Origin: Actinomycetota bacterium
Lineage (GTDB): Bacteria > Actinomycetota > Acidimicrobiia > Acidimicrobiales > Ilumatobacteraceae
Direction of reading: 5' to 3'
Assembly: GCA_016870865.1 (NCBI GenBank)
Contig: VGAC01000004.1
Span: forward strand, 62,001 to 126,000
DNA: 64,000 nucleotides
Part shown: in pieces, positions 8,724 to 18,105 of the stretch
Numbering within the stretch: the first letter of the stretch is position 1
Layout of the letters: each line of letters begins with the position of its first letter
Made by a program: the position numbers and the translations under genes
The notes under the pieces: generated by a model
The model's database searches: none
Told to the model about the DNA's origin: nothing
Seen by the model: the letters and a program-made list of their open reading frames with translations, nothing else

Positions 8724-10121
8724 ATGAGCGACGACAAACGACGCGATGACACCGGCGGGTACGGCACCGATTTCGGTGACGAGTTCGGCACTGTCGAATT
8801 CGCCGATGACGACAAAGCGCCAACGATCTCGTTTGGCGACGACACGGGCCCGTTGCCGCATTGGACCGAGCCACCAACGGCCGAATTGCCGCGCACGCCC
8901 CAGCCCAGCGATGCCCAGGACGACGTGTGGTCGACGTTCTCGAGGCCCGCGGTCCAGCCCACCGCACCGCCTCCCTCCACCGAAACACGCCTCGGGCTCT
9001 TCGACGAGCCGGCCGACGTCTCTTCAGGCACGTACCGCGATGAGCCCACCCGTGAGGTGCGATACGGCCAAGACGGACCCTCCGCGCCGACTCCGCGCCG
9101 CGAGCCACGCCTCGTCATCGGCAGTGACCCCACCGACGAACGCCTGCGTCGTCCCGAGCCGCGTTCGGCCCAGGGGGGCCAGCCGCGTGCGGGGGCGGTA
9201 ACCGGTCCAACGGGCCGTTCGCCTGTGGCACGCGGTGCGCGTCCGGCGCCGTCGCGTGATCGTCGCGGCCCGAACTACGGTCGCGACCTGCCCCAGGCCG
9301 TGACCGCTGGGCTGATCCTCGCGGCGCTGTTCATCGCGGCACTCATGTGGCGGCCGGCCGCCGTCATGCTGTTTGTTGTCGCAGTGGTGGGTCTCGCGTC
9401 CGTCGAGTTCTTCAACAAGGTGACGGAAAAGGGCTACCGCCCCGCGATGTTCGCCGGCATTGCTGCTTGCATCTCGGGGCCGCTCGCCGCGTACTGGCTC
9501 GGTGACGGTGCGCTGCCGTTGGTGCTCACCTTTGCCTTCGCCGCGGCCGCGATCGGATTCATCGGTGCGCCGAACGTGCAAAGTGGCCCCTTGCCGAACA
9601 TCGCCGTCACGATGCTCGCGTCGGTGTGGATCGGCTTGCTCGGTTCCTACGCGGCGCTCATCGTGCGTTACTCGACCGAGTCGTTCGGTGTGCCCGGTTT
9701 CAACGTCGGCACCGACACTTTGTTCATCGTCGCGGTGGGAGTGGTTGCGAACGACGTGCTCGCACTATTCGTCGGCTCGACGGCGGGCCGTACGCCACTG
9801 CGCGAATGGATCAGCCCGTCGAAGTCGGTCGAAGGTTTGATCGGTGGCACCGTCGGTACGTTCCTTGCGGTTGCGATCATCGGCACACAAAGCGGCACAT
9901 GGGACCGCGTGAGCGAGTGGATTCTCCTCGCGCTCGTCATCTCGGTGCTGGCGCCGGTCGGCGACCTCGTCGAGAGCATGTTCAAGCGAAACCTCGACGT
10001 CAAGGATTTCGGTACGTTCCTCCCCGGTCACGGCGGCGTTCTCGATCGCTTCGACGGATTCCTCTTCGTTCTACCCGGGGCGTACTACCTGATGCTCGTC
10101 ATCCAGCCTTGGGTGCAGTAG
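8724..10121 (+). CDS. cdsA: phosphatidate cytidylyltransferase with long disordered N terminus
   Basis: CDP-diacylglycerol synthase, the membrane enzyme that makes CDP-DAG from phosphatidic acid and CTP for phospholipid synthesis. The protein has 465 residues, against about 270-300 in typical CdsA. Residues 1-190 are an acidic then arginine- and proline-rich low-complexity region with no membrane segment. About eight hydrophobic segments start near residue 191 (AVTAGLILAALFIAALMW). The CTP transferase signature is intact near the C terminus: SMFKRNLDVKDFGTFLPGHGG, followed by VLDRFDG. Start ATG 8724 follows a GAAAGGTTGG stretch. The next gene, dxr, overlaps its end. The N-terminal extension is probably cytoplasmic and could be a protein-binding tail. 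Confidence 0.93.
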   Translation: MSDDKRRDDTGGYGTDFGDEFGTVEFADDDKAPTISFGDDTGPLPHWTEPPTAELPRTPQPSDAQDDVWSTFSRPAVQPTAPPPSTETRLGLFDEPADVSSGTYRDEPTREVRYGQDGPSAPTPRREPRLVIGSDPTDERLRRPEPRSAQGGQPRAGAVTGPTGRSPVARGARPAPSRDRRGPNYGRDLPQAVTAGLILAALFIAALMWRPAAVMLFVVAVVGLASVEFFNKVTEKGYRPAMFAGIAACISGPLAAYWLGDGALPLVLTFAFAAAAIGFIGAPNVQSGPLPNIAVTMLASVWIGLLGSYAALIVRYSTESFGVPGFNVGTDTLFIVAVGVVANDVLALFVGSTAGRTPLREWISPSKSVEGLIGGTVGTFLAVAIIGTQSGTWDRVSEWILLALVISVLAPVGDLVESMFKRNLDVKDFGTFLPGHGGVLDRFDGFLFVLPGAYYLMLVIQPWVQ

Positions 10122-11272
10122 CCCCGACCCGCGTCGCGATCGCCGGCTCGTCCGGCTCCATTGGCACGCAGACACTCGAGGTCGTGCGCGCCGACCCCGG
10201 CGCCTACGAAGTCGTCGCGCTCGCCGTCGGTTCGTCGATCGACACCGTAATTCGTCAAGCCGAGGAATTCCGGCCCTCGGTCGTGGTTGTCGGCCGCGAA
10301 GCCGATCGTGCGCGCGTTCGAGAGGCGCTGCCCTTTGCCGAGGTCTCCTGCAACCTCACCGACGTGGTCGGCCCCGCCGACGTGGTCATGAACGCGGTCG
10401 TCGGCTTCGCGGGGTTGCCCGTCACCCTCGAGACGTTGCGCGCCGGCAAACGTCTCGCGCTCGCCAACAAAGAAAGCCTCATCGCGGCCGCGCCGATCGT
10501 CGCGCCGCTGCGCCGGACTCCCGGAGCGGTCATCGTGCCCGTCGACAGCGAACACTGCGCGATCCATCAGTGTCTGCGTTCGTCGGTCGACGCCGGCGGG
10601 GAGGTGCGGCGCATCGTCCTGACCGCGAGTGGGGGACCGTTTCGCGGTCGCACGCGGGAGGATCTTGTGTCGGTCACCGTGGCTGACGCGCTCGCACACC
10701 CGACGTGGGCGATGGGGCCAAAGATCACCGTCGACTCATCGACGCTCATGAACAAGGGCCTCGAGGTGATCGAGGCGCACGAACTCTTCGGTGTGGCCTA
10801 CGACTCGATCGACGTGGTTGTGCACCCACAGTCGGTCGTGCACTCGATGGTCGAGTACAGCGATGGTTCGACGATCGCACAGCTGTCGATACCCGACATG
10901 CGTCTCCCGATCGGTTACGCGCTCGGCTATCCGTCGCGCGTCGCGACGCCCTTCGGGGCCATCGACTGGGCCACGACGGGTCGCCTCGATTTCATGCCCC
11001 CCGACACCCGCACCTTCCGCTGCCTTGCGCTCGCCTACGCGGCGGGTCGCGCCGGCGGCACCGCGCCCGCCTTCATGTCCGCGTGCAACGAGGTCGTCGT
11101 CGAGGCTTTTCTTGCGGGCGATGTGCCGTGGCTGCAGATTGCTGACACAATCGAGGCAGTCATGGACTCGTATTCGCCGGCAACCCCCCGTGACGTCGAC
11201 GACATTCTCGAAGCCGACCGCCAGGGTCGTGTCACAGCGCGTCGACGCCTTGGGTACCCCGAAGCGGGGTAG
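10109..11272 (+). CDS. dxr: 1-deoxy-D-xylulose 5-phosphate reductoisomerase
   Basis: DXR converts DXP to 2-C-methyl-D-erythritol 4-phosphate with NADPH, the committed step of the MEP isoprenoid pathway. The best start is TTG 10109, overlapping the cdsA end by 13 bases and giving 387 residues, the normal length. No ATG or GTG fits before the conserved NADPH-binding motif AIAGSSGSIGTQTLEVV. Other family motifs are ALANKESLIAA, PVDSEHCAIHQCL (metal and substrate site), LTASGGPFRG, and the HPTWAMGPKITVDSSTLMNK region with EVIEAHELF. It is linked with ispG less than 2 kb downstream, so two MEP-pathway steps share this cluster. Confidence 0.95.
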   Translation: MGAVAPTRVAIAGSSGSIGTQTLEVVRADPGAYEVVALAVGSSIDTVIRQAEEFRPSVVVVGREADRARVREALPFAEVSCNLTDVVGPADVVMNAVVGFAGLPVTLETLRAGKRLALANKESLIAAAPIVAPLRRTPGAVIVPVDSEHCAIHQCLRSSVDAGGEVRRIVLTASGGPFRGRTREDLVSVTVADALAHPTWAMGPKITVDSSTLMNKGLEVIEAHELFGVAYDSIDVVVHPQSVVHSMVEYSDGSTIAQLSIPDMRLPIGYALGYPSRVATPFGAIDWATTGRLDFMPPDTRTFRCLALAYAAGRAGGTAPAFMSACNEVVVEAFLAGDVPWLQIADTIEAVMDSYSPATPRDVDDILEADRQGRVTARRRLGYPEAG

Positions 11273-11276
11273 CACC

Positions 11277-12521
11277 GTGGCCGGCATCTACCAGCGCTTG
11301 CGCCATGAACTCATCGTCGGCGGTGGTGAGCCGTCGGATTCGCCCGATCCGTCGACGAAGTCGACTGCGATCGTCTCCGGCCTCGTGATTCTCGGTCTCT
11401 TGGCGTGGCTCGGGTTCGAAAACACGTGGACGTTGTTCTTCGTCGTCGGACTTCTGGTGTCGGTGTTCCTCCACGAGATCGGCCACTTTGCAACCGCCCG
11501 CTGGACCGGGATGAGGGTCACGCAGTTCTACATGGGCTTTGGTCCACGCCTCTGGAGCCGCACCCGCGGGGAACTCGAATACGGGGTGCGGGCCCTTCCC
11601 CTCGGCGCATTCGTGCGCATCGTCGGCATGAACGTCCTCGACGAAGTCGAACCTGGTGCGGAGGATCAGGCCTACCGCAACAAGAGCTACCCGCGCCAGT
11701 TCCTCGTCATCACCGCCGGGTCGCTGATGCACTTCATTCTCGCACTCGCCATTTTCACGGGCCTCTACTCCACGGCCGGGCGCTATGCCGAGACCGGTCG
11801 GGTGGAGGTTGCATTCGCGTCGGCTCCCGGTTCGCCCGCCGAAACCCTCGGCCTACGCGTCGGCGATTTCGTCACGGCGATCGGCGGTACGGCGGTGTCG
11901 TCGCGCGATCAACTCGTCGAGGCGATCACCGCGCGCGCGCCGGGCGACAGGGTCGACGTCAGTTTCGAACGCGACGGAGTGCCCACGACCCAAAGTGTGA
12001 TTCTCGTGGCGAATCCGCGCGAGCCCGACGTTGCGTATCTGGGCATCGCGTCATGGTCAAAGGACTACGTGCGCGAGTCGCTCGTCTCGTCGCTCGGCTG
12101 GGCGGTGCGCGACTCCGTGTCGAGCATGGGTAACTCGATCAAGGGTGTCGTCACGGCACTCAACCCGATGAACTCGATCCGTGCCTTGCAGAACCCGAAC
12201 GAGAACCTGGAAACACGCCCAACAACGGTGGTGGGGGCGAGCCAGATCGGTGGGCGGTTGGGCGAGAGCGAGGGCCTCAAGGGTGTGCTCTTGCTCTTGG
12301 CGAGTGTGAATGTCTTCGTCGGCGTGTTCAACCTTTTTCCCTTGCTGCCCTTCGACGGTGGGCACGCGGCGATCGCCACCTATGAGCGCCTGCGTTCACG
12401 CAACGGCACGCGCTACCGCGCCGATGTCAACAAGATGATCCCCCTGACAACCGTGGTGCTCGGTCTGCTCGCCTTCCTTCTCTTTTCGGGTCTGTATCTC
12501 GACATCTCCAACCCCCTCTGA
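11277..12521 (+). CDS. rseP: RseP/Rip1-type site-2 protease (M50 intramembrane metalloprotease)
   Basis: Intramembrane zinc protease that cleaves membrane-anchored anti-sigma factors and signal remnants. The protein has 414 residues from GTG 11277, five bases after dxr. The zinc motif HEIGHF lies in the second membrane segment (LLVSVFLHEIGHFATAR). One PDZ domain is visible around residues 185-245 (ETLGLRVGDFVTAIGG). The second zinc-side motif, LLPFDGGH, is in a later membrane segment near the C terminus. The order dxr-rseP-ispG matches the conserved Actinobacteria and Proteobacteria arrangement. The natural substrate cannot be told from sequence; no anti-sigma gene is in this window. Confidence 0.94.
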   Translation: MAGIYQRLRHELIVGGGEPSDSPDPSTKSTAIVSGLVILGLLAWLGFENTWTLFFVVGLLVSVFLHEIGHFATARWTGMRVTQFYMGFGPRLWSRTRGELEYGVRALPLGAFVRIVGMNVLDEVEPGAEDQAYRNKSYPRQFLVITAGSLMHFILALAIFTGLYSTAGRYAETGRVEVAFASAPGSPAETLGLRVGDFVTAIGGTAVSSRDQLVEAITARAPGDRVDVSFERDGVPTTQSVILVANPREPDVAYLGIASWSKDYVRESLVSSLGWAVRDSVSSMGNSIKGVVTALNPMNSIRALQNPNENLETRPTTVVGASQIGGRLGESEGLKGVLLLLASVNVFVGVFNLFPLLPFDGGHAAIATYERLRSRNGTRYRADVNKMIPLTTVVLGLLAFLLFSGLYLDISNPL

Positions 12522-12528
12522 GTCGGGC

Positions 12529-12534
12529 CATACT
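12529..12534 (+). promoter_or_regulatory. possible leaderless -10 element of ispG
   Basis: CATACT, close to the TATACT/TANNNT -10 consensus, ends six bases before the ispG ATG at 12541. That spacing would put the transcription start on or next to the start codon. No Shine-Dalgarno sequence is visible in the gap. No clear -35 is seen. This is inferred from spacing alone. Confidence 0.35.
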
Positions 12535-12540
12535 GAGGCC

Positions 12541-13749
12541 ATGTTCGAACGCCGACGCACGCGTCAGATTCATGTCGGCAAGGTTGCCGTGGGTGGTGAC
12601 GCGCCGGTGTCGGTGCAGTCGATGACGACCACGAAGACCGCCGACGTCGAGGGAACCCTGCAACAGATCTATGCGCTGGCCGCGGCCGGCTGCGACATCG
12701 TGCGTTGCACGTGCAACGAAATCGAGGCAGCCGAGGGTCTCGCCCAGATCGTGCCACGCTCGCCGATTCCGGTCATCGCCGACATTCACCACCAATACAA
12801 AATGGCCCTCGCCGCGCTCGAAGCGGGAGTGCAGGGCCTGCGTCTCAACCCCGGCAACATCCGCAAGCCCGAACACATCAAGGCGGTGGCGGCCGCGGCG
12901 AAAGAGCGCAACGTGCCGATCCGGATCGGTGTCAACGGCGGCTCGCTGGACCCCGCGCTCTACGACAAGCACGGCGGTCTGACCCCAGACGCGATGGTCG
13001 AGTCGGCGTTGCAGGAACTCGCCTACTTCGATGAAGTCGGTTTCGACCTCGTGAAAATCTCCGTCAAGGCGTCGAACGTGGCGATCATGGTCGAGGCGTA
13101 CCGCAAACTGAGTGCGGCAACCGACCATCCATTGCACATCGGTCTCACCGAAGCAGGTCCGTTGCCGGGTGGTCTGCTCAAGGCCACTGCCGGCATTGCG
13201 ACGCTGCTCCTGGAGGGGATCGGCGACACCATCCGCTACAGCCTGACGGCGGATCCGGTGGAGGAGGCCAAGGCCGGCCGCCAACTTCTCGAGTCGTTGG
13301 GCCTGCGTGAGCGCAAGAACGTCGACCTCATCGCTTGCCCCAGTTGCGGCCGTGCGGAGATCGACGTGATCGATGTCGCCAACCGCGCCCAGGACGCATT
13401 CGCCGACAGAGAGATACCGCTGCAGATCGCCGTCATGGGGTGTGTCGTCAACGGCCCGGGCGAAGCGCGCGAGGCCGATCTTGGCATCGCCGCCGGCAAC
13501 AAGCGTGGCCACCTCTTTGTCAAGGGGCGCAACGTCGCCGTGGTGCCCGAGGACCAAATGGTCCCAGCCCTCCTCGAATGGGCCTCCTTCATCAACGAAC
13601 ACGGCACCGAAGCCGCCATCGCGCGGGCCGATACCGCGCGCGCCGAACGCGAGGCCAGCAAGGACCGCATGGCGCTTCTCGAGGAAAAGGGTGCCGACGC
13701 GAACAACTCGACGGAAAGGATCGTCGAGATCCGTCGTGCCGCGGGCTGA
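12541..13749 (+). CDS. ispG: HMB-PP synthase (flavodoxin-dependent)
   Basis: IspG (GcpE) reduces MEcPP to HMB-PP, the penultimate step of the MEP isoprenoid pathway, using a [4Fe-4S] cluster. The protein has 402 residues. The N-terminal TIM barrel begins with QIHVGKVAVGGDAPVSVQSM and contains RCTCNEIEAAEG, IADIHHQYKMAL and RLNPGNIRKPEHIK. The C-terminal cluster domain has the three ligand cysteines in IACPSCGR and GCVVNGPGEA. The last 45 residues are a charged tail. It may be leaderless, because a -10-like element lies six bases upstream. It works in the same pathway as dxr, two genes upstream. Confidence 0.97.
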   Translation: MFERRRTRQIHVGKVAVGGDAPVSVQSMTTTKTADVEGTLQQIYALAAAGCDIVRCTCNEIEAAEGLAQIVPRSPIPVIADIHHQYKMALAALEAGVQGLRLNPGNIRKPEHIKAVAAAAKERNVPIRIGVNGGSLDPALYDKHGGLTPDAMVESALQELAYFDEVGFDLVKISVKASNVAIMVEAYRKLSAATDHPLHIGLTEAGPLPGGLLKATAGIATLLLEGIGDTIRYSLTADPVEEAKAGRQLLESLGLRERKNVDLIACPSCGRAEIDVIDVANRAQDAFADREIPLQIAVMGCVVNGPGEAREADLGIAAGNKRGHLFVKGRNVAVVPEDQMVPALLEWASFINEHGTEAAIARADTARAEREASKDRMALLEEKGADANNSTERIVEIRRAAG

Positions 13750-13754
13750 ATGCC

Positions 13755-14531
13755 GTGGCTGGTACTCCGGTGGAAGCTGCTGGTCATCCTCTTTTCGAGT
13801 TCGATGCGTCGCCGCACGCGGTGATCAACCCGTCGATCCACCGCCCCATCCCCGGGTTCCCCGAGCGTGCCGTGAACACGTGGTTCGGTGATGTCTTTCG
13901 CGCGAAGTTCGCCCGATCCGTGCCGGTGTATTCGATTCCCTTCGAGCACGGGGCACACGACGTGCACGTCGTCGAGCACCGTGGTGTCGGGGTGGCGGTG
14001 TTCAACACCCCTGTCGGCGCACCCGCGGCGGTGGCGATTCTCGAAAGCGTCATTGCTCTGGGCGCGCGTAAGTTCATAGGCTGCGGGGGAGCGGGAATCG
14101 TGCGCGAGGGATTCGACGTGGGTCACGTCATCGTGCCCGACGGGGCGGTACGCGACGAGGGGACCAGCCACCACTACGCACCGGTCGGTCACGAGGTCGT
14201 ACCGCATCCCGATGCACTGGCCGCCATCCATGCCGAACTCACCGACGCGGGCGTGCCCTACGATCGTGGTGTCACCTGGACAACGGACGCGTTTTTCCGC
14301 GAGACACCCGCGAAGGTGGCGCGGCGCCGCGAGCAGGGCTGCATCTGCGTGGAGATGGAGGCCTCGGCGATGTTTGCCGCGGCCGCATTCCGCGGCGTGA
14401 CCTACGGTCAATTGTTGTACGCAGGCGACGACGTGAGCGCCAATGAGTGGGACCACCGCCACTGGGACAGCCAGACGTCGGCGCGTGAACGTCTGCTCGA
14501 CCTTGCGATCAGTGCGGCGTGCAGGCTGTAG
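13755..14531 (+). CDS. nucleoside phosphorylase (PNP/UDP phosphorylase family)
   Basis: Phosphorylase of the PNP/UDP family, which splits nucleosides to a base and (deoxy)ribose 1-phosphate in salvage. The protein has 258 residues from GTG 13755, five bases after ispG. Seen motifs are IGCGGAGIVREGFDVGHVIVPD (phosphate-loop region), EGTSHHYAP, and CVEMEASAMFAAAAF followed by LLYAGDDVS, which corresponds to the ribose-contacting Glu-Met-Glu block with a catalytic Asp. The substrate is more like uridine phosphorylase than hexameric PurD-type enzymes by general pattern, but base specificity cannot be decided. Its 3' end overlaps the convergent manA gene by 23 bases. Confidence 0.8.
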   Translation: MAGTPVEAAGHPLFEFDASPHAVINPSIHRPIPGFPERAVNTWFGDVFRAKFARSVPVYSIPFEHGAHDVHVVEHRGVGVAVFNTPVGAPAAVAILESVIALGARKFIGCGGAGIVREGFDVGHVIVPDGAVRDEGTSHHYAPVGHEVVPHPDALAAIHAELTDAGVPYDRGVTWTTDAFFRETPAKVARRREQGCICVEMEASAMFAAAAFRGVTYGQLLYAGDDVSANEWDHRHWDSQTSARERLLDLAISAACRL

Positions 14532-15486
14532 TGGCGTAACCCGTGCCGCTGGCAATGCTGAGCGATTCGCCCGCTTGCAACACGTGTGACACACCCTTTG
14601 TGGTGACGACGATCGTCGTCCCATCGGCCCGGATCGTTGAGCCTTCGGCATGAGTGACAACGCGGTACGACCCCGTCGACGGATACACGCCCGACTCGGG
14701 TCGCCGAACCGGGTTCGGCGACGCCTCGAATGACGTGATGCGGAGGACCTCCTCGCGGTCGCTGTGCTTGGTCGTGAAGCCGGCGCGCACCACGTTGTTG
14801 CTGCCGTTCATCACCTCGACGGCACACCCCGACAGATAGGTGTGCAAAACGCCGGCCTCCAAGGCGAGGCATTCACCGGGTGCCAATTCGGCCCAGTGCA
14901 TCAACAGTGCGACAAGAACGGCGGGGTCGCCCGGATGTGCCTCCCGCAGTGCCGCGGCCCACGGTGGCAGGTCACGGGGGACTGCGAGCGACGTGCCGAG
15001 CAATGCTTCGCGCACGAAACCCTCGAGGCCGAGTTGTTCGAGCGCATCGCCGAGTGCGGTCCAACCCCGGGCGTGGAACCATCCCGCGGTTGCCGTCGGG
15101 TCGTGGAAGCCACACAGTGCGCTGAAGGGCGTCAGGGCGATCAGCAACTCGGGTTTGTCGGAGTCGTCGGGGTAGTTGCGCCGCGGGTCGTCGATCGACA
15201 AGCCGGCTGTGTTCTCGCGGGCCCAGCCGGCGCGTGCCTGTTCCAACGACGGGTGCACCTGCAGCGACAACGGTTTGGCCGCGGCGATGAACTTCACCAT
15301 GAAGGGAAGTTGTCCCGTGATCGACGACAGCGTCCTGCCGTCGTCGGTGACGGCTTCACCGGAGGGATGCGTGCCGAACCACGCTTCGGCGACGGGCTCT
15401 CCCGTCGGAGTCAGGTCGAGCAGTGCGGGAAGGAAGGCCGTGTCGCCCCAGTCGTAGTTCTTCAACGCGGGGAAAATTCGTGTCAT
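14509..15486 (-). CDS. manA: mannose-6-phosphate isomerase, class I
   Basis: Type I phosphomannose isomerase interconverts mannose 6-phosphate and fructose 6-phosphate, supplying GDP-mannose for glycans. The protein has 325 residues from the ATG at 15486, which overlaps the proS stop as ATGA on the minus strand. The zinc-binding signature LSLQVHPS is present, with NYDWG near the N terminus, [17 protein letters not shown] in the middle, and the C-terminal [15 protein letters not shown] block. At 325 residues it is shorter than the usual 390, mostly in the helical insertion. It is probably co-transcribed after proS. The function is secure at the family level. Confidence 0.93.
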   Translation of the reverse strand: MTRIFPALKNYDWGDTAFLPALLDLTPTGEPVAEAWFGTHPSGEAVTDDGRTLSSITGQLPFMVKFIAAAKPLSLQVHPSLEQARAGWARENTAGLSIDDPRRNYPDDSDKPELLIALTPFSALCGFHDPTATAGWFHARGWTALGDALEQLGLEGFVREALLGTSLAVPRDLPPWAAALREAHPGDPAVLVALLMHWAELAPGECLALEAGVLHTYLSGCAVEVMNGSNNVVRAGFTTKHSDREEVLRITSFEASPNPVRRPESGVYPSTGSYRVVTHAEGSTIRADGTTIVVTTKGVSHVLQAGESLSIASGTGYATTACTPH

Positions 15487-17258
15487 CGATTCCTGCCCCG
15501 ACATGCACCGACGATGTGGGCGACTGCCGCATCGGTGGCAACATCGCTGCGTTCCCCCGACCTGCGATCGCGCACCTCGACCTTGCCCTCAGCGAGGCCC
15601 TTGCCGACGATGACGATCGTGGGCATTCCCAGTAGTTCTGCGTCCTTGAACTTCACTCCGGGCGACACCCCGACACGGTCGTCGAGGAGAACCTTGAGAC
15701 CCTCCGCCTCGAGCGCAGCAGCCAACCCATCACTAAAAGTGGTGACGTCGTCGTTGCCCTTGCCCGTCGACACCAGGTGAACGTCGGCCGGCGCGATTTC
15801 GCGCGGCCAACACAAGCCGAGTTCGTCGTGGGAGGCTTCCGCAACGACGGCGACGGCGCGCGACACACCGATGCCGTACGAGCCCATCGTGACGACCTGC
15901 TGTTTGCCGTGCTGGTCGAGCACCCGCAAGTCGAGCGCCTCGGCGTACTTGCGACCGAGTTGGAACACGTGCCCGATTTCGATGCCACGGTCGATGCGCA
16001 AGGCGGCTCCGCACTTGGGGCACGCGTCGCCCGGGCGAACCTCGGCCGCCTCGATCCTGCCGTCGGCGGCGAAGTCGCGACCGCACACGAGGTTGACGAC
16101 ATGTTTGCCCACGGTGTTGGCCCCCGTCACCCAGGCCGATCCTTCGTTCACGCGGGTGTCGAGCAGGTAACGCACGCCCGCCGCCTTGTGGGCACCGAGC
16201 ACGTCGGGGCCGATGTAACCCCTCACCAGTGCGGGGTGTGCGGCGAAATCCGCCTCACCGAAGGGTTCGACTTCGCCCGGGGAGAGTTGCGCCTCGAGAC
16301 GCTTCATGTCGACCTCGCGGTCGCCGGGCACGCCGACGGCGAGTGGCGTGCGCGTCCCGTCGGGGTTCTTCACGATCACTACGACGTTCTTTAGTGTGTC
16401 GGCCCCCGACCATTCACCGCCGTGCGGAGCAGAAACCCCCGACGTCTTGAGGCACTCCACGAGCGCGTCGATGGTCGGCGTGTTCGGTGTGTCAAGGACC
16501 CGTGGCGCGGGAACGTCCAGACGGGGCGACGCGGGAACGCGCACACGCACCGCCTCGGTGTTGGCCGCGTAGTCGCAGCTGGTGCACCGAACAAAAGTGT
16601 CCTCTCCGACCTCACACTCGGCAAGGAATTCCTCCGATATCGAACCGCCCATGGCGCCCGACATCGCCGTCACCACGACGTAGGGGATGCCGAGACGGTC
16701 GAAGATACGGATGTATGCGTCGCGGTGCGCACCGTAACTCGCCGCGAGTCCGGCATCGTCGAGGTCGAAACTGTACGAGTCCTTCATCGTGAACTCACGC
16801 CCACGCAAGAGACCCGCGCGCGGGCGGGCTTCGTCGCGGTACTTCGTCTGGATCTGGTACAGCGAAACCGGCAGATCCTTGTAGCTGCTGTAGAGGTCGC
16901 GAACCAACAGGGTGAACATCTCTTCGTGGGTGGGACCCAGGAGAAAATCGGCTCCGCGACGGTCCTTCAAGCGGAACAACGTGTCCCCGTAGTCGTCCCA
17001 GCGGTTCGTCGCCTCGTAGGGCTCACGGGGGAGAAGGGCGGGAAAGTGAACTTCCTGGGCACCGATCGCGTTCATCTCGTCGCGTACGACACGTTCGATG
17101 TTGCGGTGAACCTCCCACCCGAGGGGGAGCCAGGTGTATCCGCCGGGGGCGGCACGGCGAATGTAGCCCGCTCGGAGGAGCAGTTTGTGGCTCGGAACTT
17201 CTGCGTCGGCGGGGTCGTCGCGGAGGGTGCGCAGGAACAACCGGGACATACGCAACAT
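15483..17258 (-). CDS. proS: prolyl-tRNA synthetase, bacterial type
   Basis: Class II aminoacyl-tRNA synthetase charging tRNA-Pro. The protein has 591 residues from ATG 17258, giving [20 protein letters not shown], which matches the N terminus expected for the family; the ATG at 17249 is an alternative. Motif 1 is around [20 protein letters not shown] and motif 2 is [19 protein letters not shown]. The editing (INS) domain lies roughly between residues 230 and 395, with [10 protein letters not shown] at its end. Motif 3 is [11 protein letters not shown], followed by an anticodon-binding domain. A TATACC -10-like element at 17274-17269 leaves almost no leader. manA follows with a stop-start overlap. 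Confidence 0.97.
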   Translation of the reverse strand: MLRMSRLFLRTLRDDPADAEVPSHKLLLRAGYIRRAAPGGYTWLPLGWEVHRNIERVVRDEMNAIGAQEVHFPALLPREPYEATNRWDDYGDTLFRLKDRRGADFLLGPTHEEMFTLLVRDLYSSYKDLPVSLYQIQTKYRDEARPRAGLLRGREFTMKDSYSFDLDDAGLAASYGAHRDAYIRIFDRLGIPYVVVTAMSGAMGGSISEEFLAECEVGEDTFVRCTSCDYAANTEAVRVRVPASPRLDVPAPRVLDTPNTPTIDALVECLKTSGVSAPHGGEWSGADTLKNVVVIVKNPDGTRTPLAVGVPGDREVDMKRLEAQLSPGEVEPFGEADFAAHPALVRGYIGPDVLGAHKAAGVRYLLDTRVNEGSAWVTGANTVGKHVVNLVCGRDFAADGRIEAAEVRPGDACPKCGAALRIDRGIEIGHVFQLGRKYAEALDLRVLDQHGKQQVVTMGSYGIGVSRAVAVVAEASHDELGLCWPREIAPADVHLVSTGKGNDDVTTFSDGLAAALEAEGLKVLLDDRVGVSPGVKFKDAELLGMPTIVIVGKGLAEGKVEVRDRRSGERSDVATDAAVAHIVGACRGRNR

Positions 17259-17292
17259 ATGTGGCAAGGGTATAGGTCGGGCGCGGAGCGCC

Positions 17293-17323
17293 CCGAGCAA
17301 ACCCGCTCGGAAACGGGTAGACT
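17293..17323 (+). promoter_or_regulatory. candidate promoter and operator of the rimP-nusA-infB leader
   Basis: A 6-bp inverted repeat, CCGAGC (17293-17298) and GCTCGG (17305-17310) with six bases between, lies just upstream of TAGACT (17318-17323), a good -10 match. The repeat sits where a -35 box would be, and it lies between the divergent proS and rimP transcripts. It could be an operator or a hairpin. No consensus -35 is evident. The call rests on base pattern and position only. Confidence 0.4.
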
Positions 17324-17352
17324 AGAGATTCGACCTTTCGATCTCACAGCGA

Positions 17353-17414
17353 GCGGGCCAACGGCCCGGCTGAACGACAAGGCGTGGGCTGAGGCCCACG
17401 CCTTTTTTGTTCAG
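17353..17414 (+). terminator. intrinsic terminator or attenuator in the rimP leader
   Basis: Two adjacent hairpins. The first is CGGGCC-AAC-GGCCCG (17354-17368). The second has an 11-bp perfect stem AAGGCGTGGGC (17379-17389) with GCCCACGCCTT (17394-17404), a four-base loop and a run of six T (17403-17408). An outer pairing CTGAAC (17370-17375) with GTTCAG (17409-17414) encloses the second. This is the only canonical terminator with a T-run that I found in the window. It lies after a rightward -10 element and about 80 bases before the rimP start, so it either ends a short RNA or works as an attenuator. Confidence 0.75.
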
Positions 17415-17496
17415 GCGACTCGTTTCGGGATGGCGGGGTCGAGAATAGAAGACCGAAATGACGATCGAGAGGGCACACGAAAGGCAGGTGGAGAAG

Positions 17497-18105
17497 ATGG
17501 ACACACAACACGACTTCGGCTCCGCCGTTGCGAACAAAGTCGCCGCTCTGCTGACCCCCATAGCCGAGGCCCTCGGTCTGTCCATCTACGACATCGACTA
17601 CAGCGGGGGCACGCTGCGGGTCGTGCTCGACACGCCACCCGGCCAACCGGCGGGTGTCAGCCTCGATGACCTGTCCCTCGTCACGCGCCAACTCGGCCGT
17701 GAACTCGATCATTCCGACCCCGTGCCCGGCCGCTACACCCTCGAGGTCACGAGCCCGGGCCTCGAGCGCACCCTGCGCCGGCCCGAGCACTACGCGCGCG
17801 AGATCGGCAAGACGGTGAACATTCGACTCCATGCGCCCGTCAACGGTTCGCGTCGTCTGCTGGGACAACTCGTCGAGGCGACACCGTCGGTCATCACCGT
17901 GCGCGACGCCGACACCCTCGTCGACACTGAGGTCGCCCTCGTCGACATCGAACGCGCCCGTACAGTTTTTGAATGGGGTGCAGCCGAAAAGCCCGGCAAG
18001 GCACCGAAGAAACCGGCGCCAAAGGGAGCAACCTCGAAGAAGAAGTCCGTAAGCGAGCACCCGGAAACGAACGAAACATCACACACGGAGGCAAGTGCAT
18101 CATGA
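17497..18105 (+). CDS. rimP: ribosome maturation factor RimP
   Basis: RimP assists late maturation of the 30S subunit. The protein has 202 residues from ATG 17497, preceded by AGGTGGAG at 17486-17493. An ATG at 17458 would add 13 residues but lacks a clear ribosome binding site. The N-terminal domain shows LGLSIYDIDYSGGTLRVVLD, and the centre has DDLSLVTRQLGRELD and YTLEVTSPGLERTLRRPEHY, the strongest family motif. A C-terminal SH3-like domain follows. The last 40 residues are a lysine-rich, probably disordered tail. The stop overlaps the nusA start by four bases. It is first in the rimP-nusA-infB operon. Confidence 0.93.
   Translation: MDTQHDFGSAVANKVAALLTPIAEALGLSIYDIDYSGGTLRVVLDTPPGQPAGVSLDDLSLVTRQLGRELDHSDPVPGRYTLEVTSPGLERTLRRPEHYAREIGKTVNIRLHAPVNGSRRLLGQLVEATPSVITVRDADTLVDTEVALVDIERARTVFEWGAAEKPGKAPKKPAPKGATSKKKSVSEHPETNETSHTEASAS

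Noticed and set aside
17300-17411. A tRNA or known ncRNA in the proS-rimP gap.
   Set aside because: No cloverleaf; only the inverted repeat and hairpins described.
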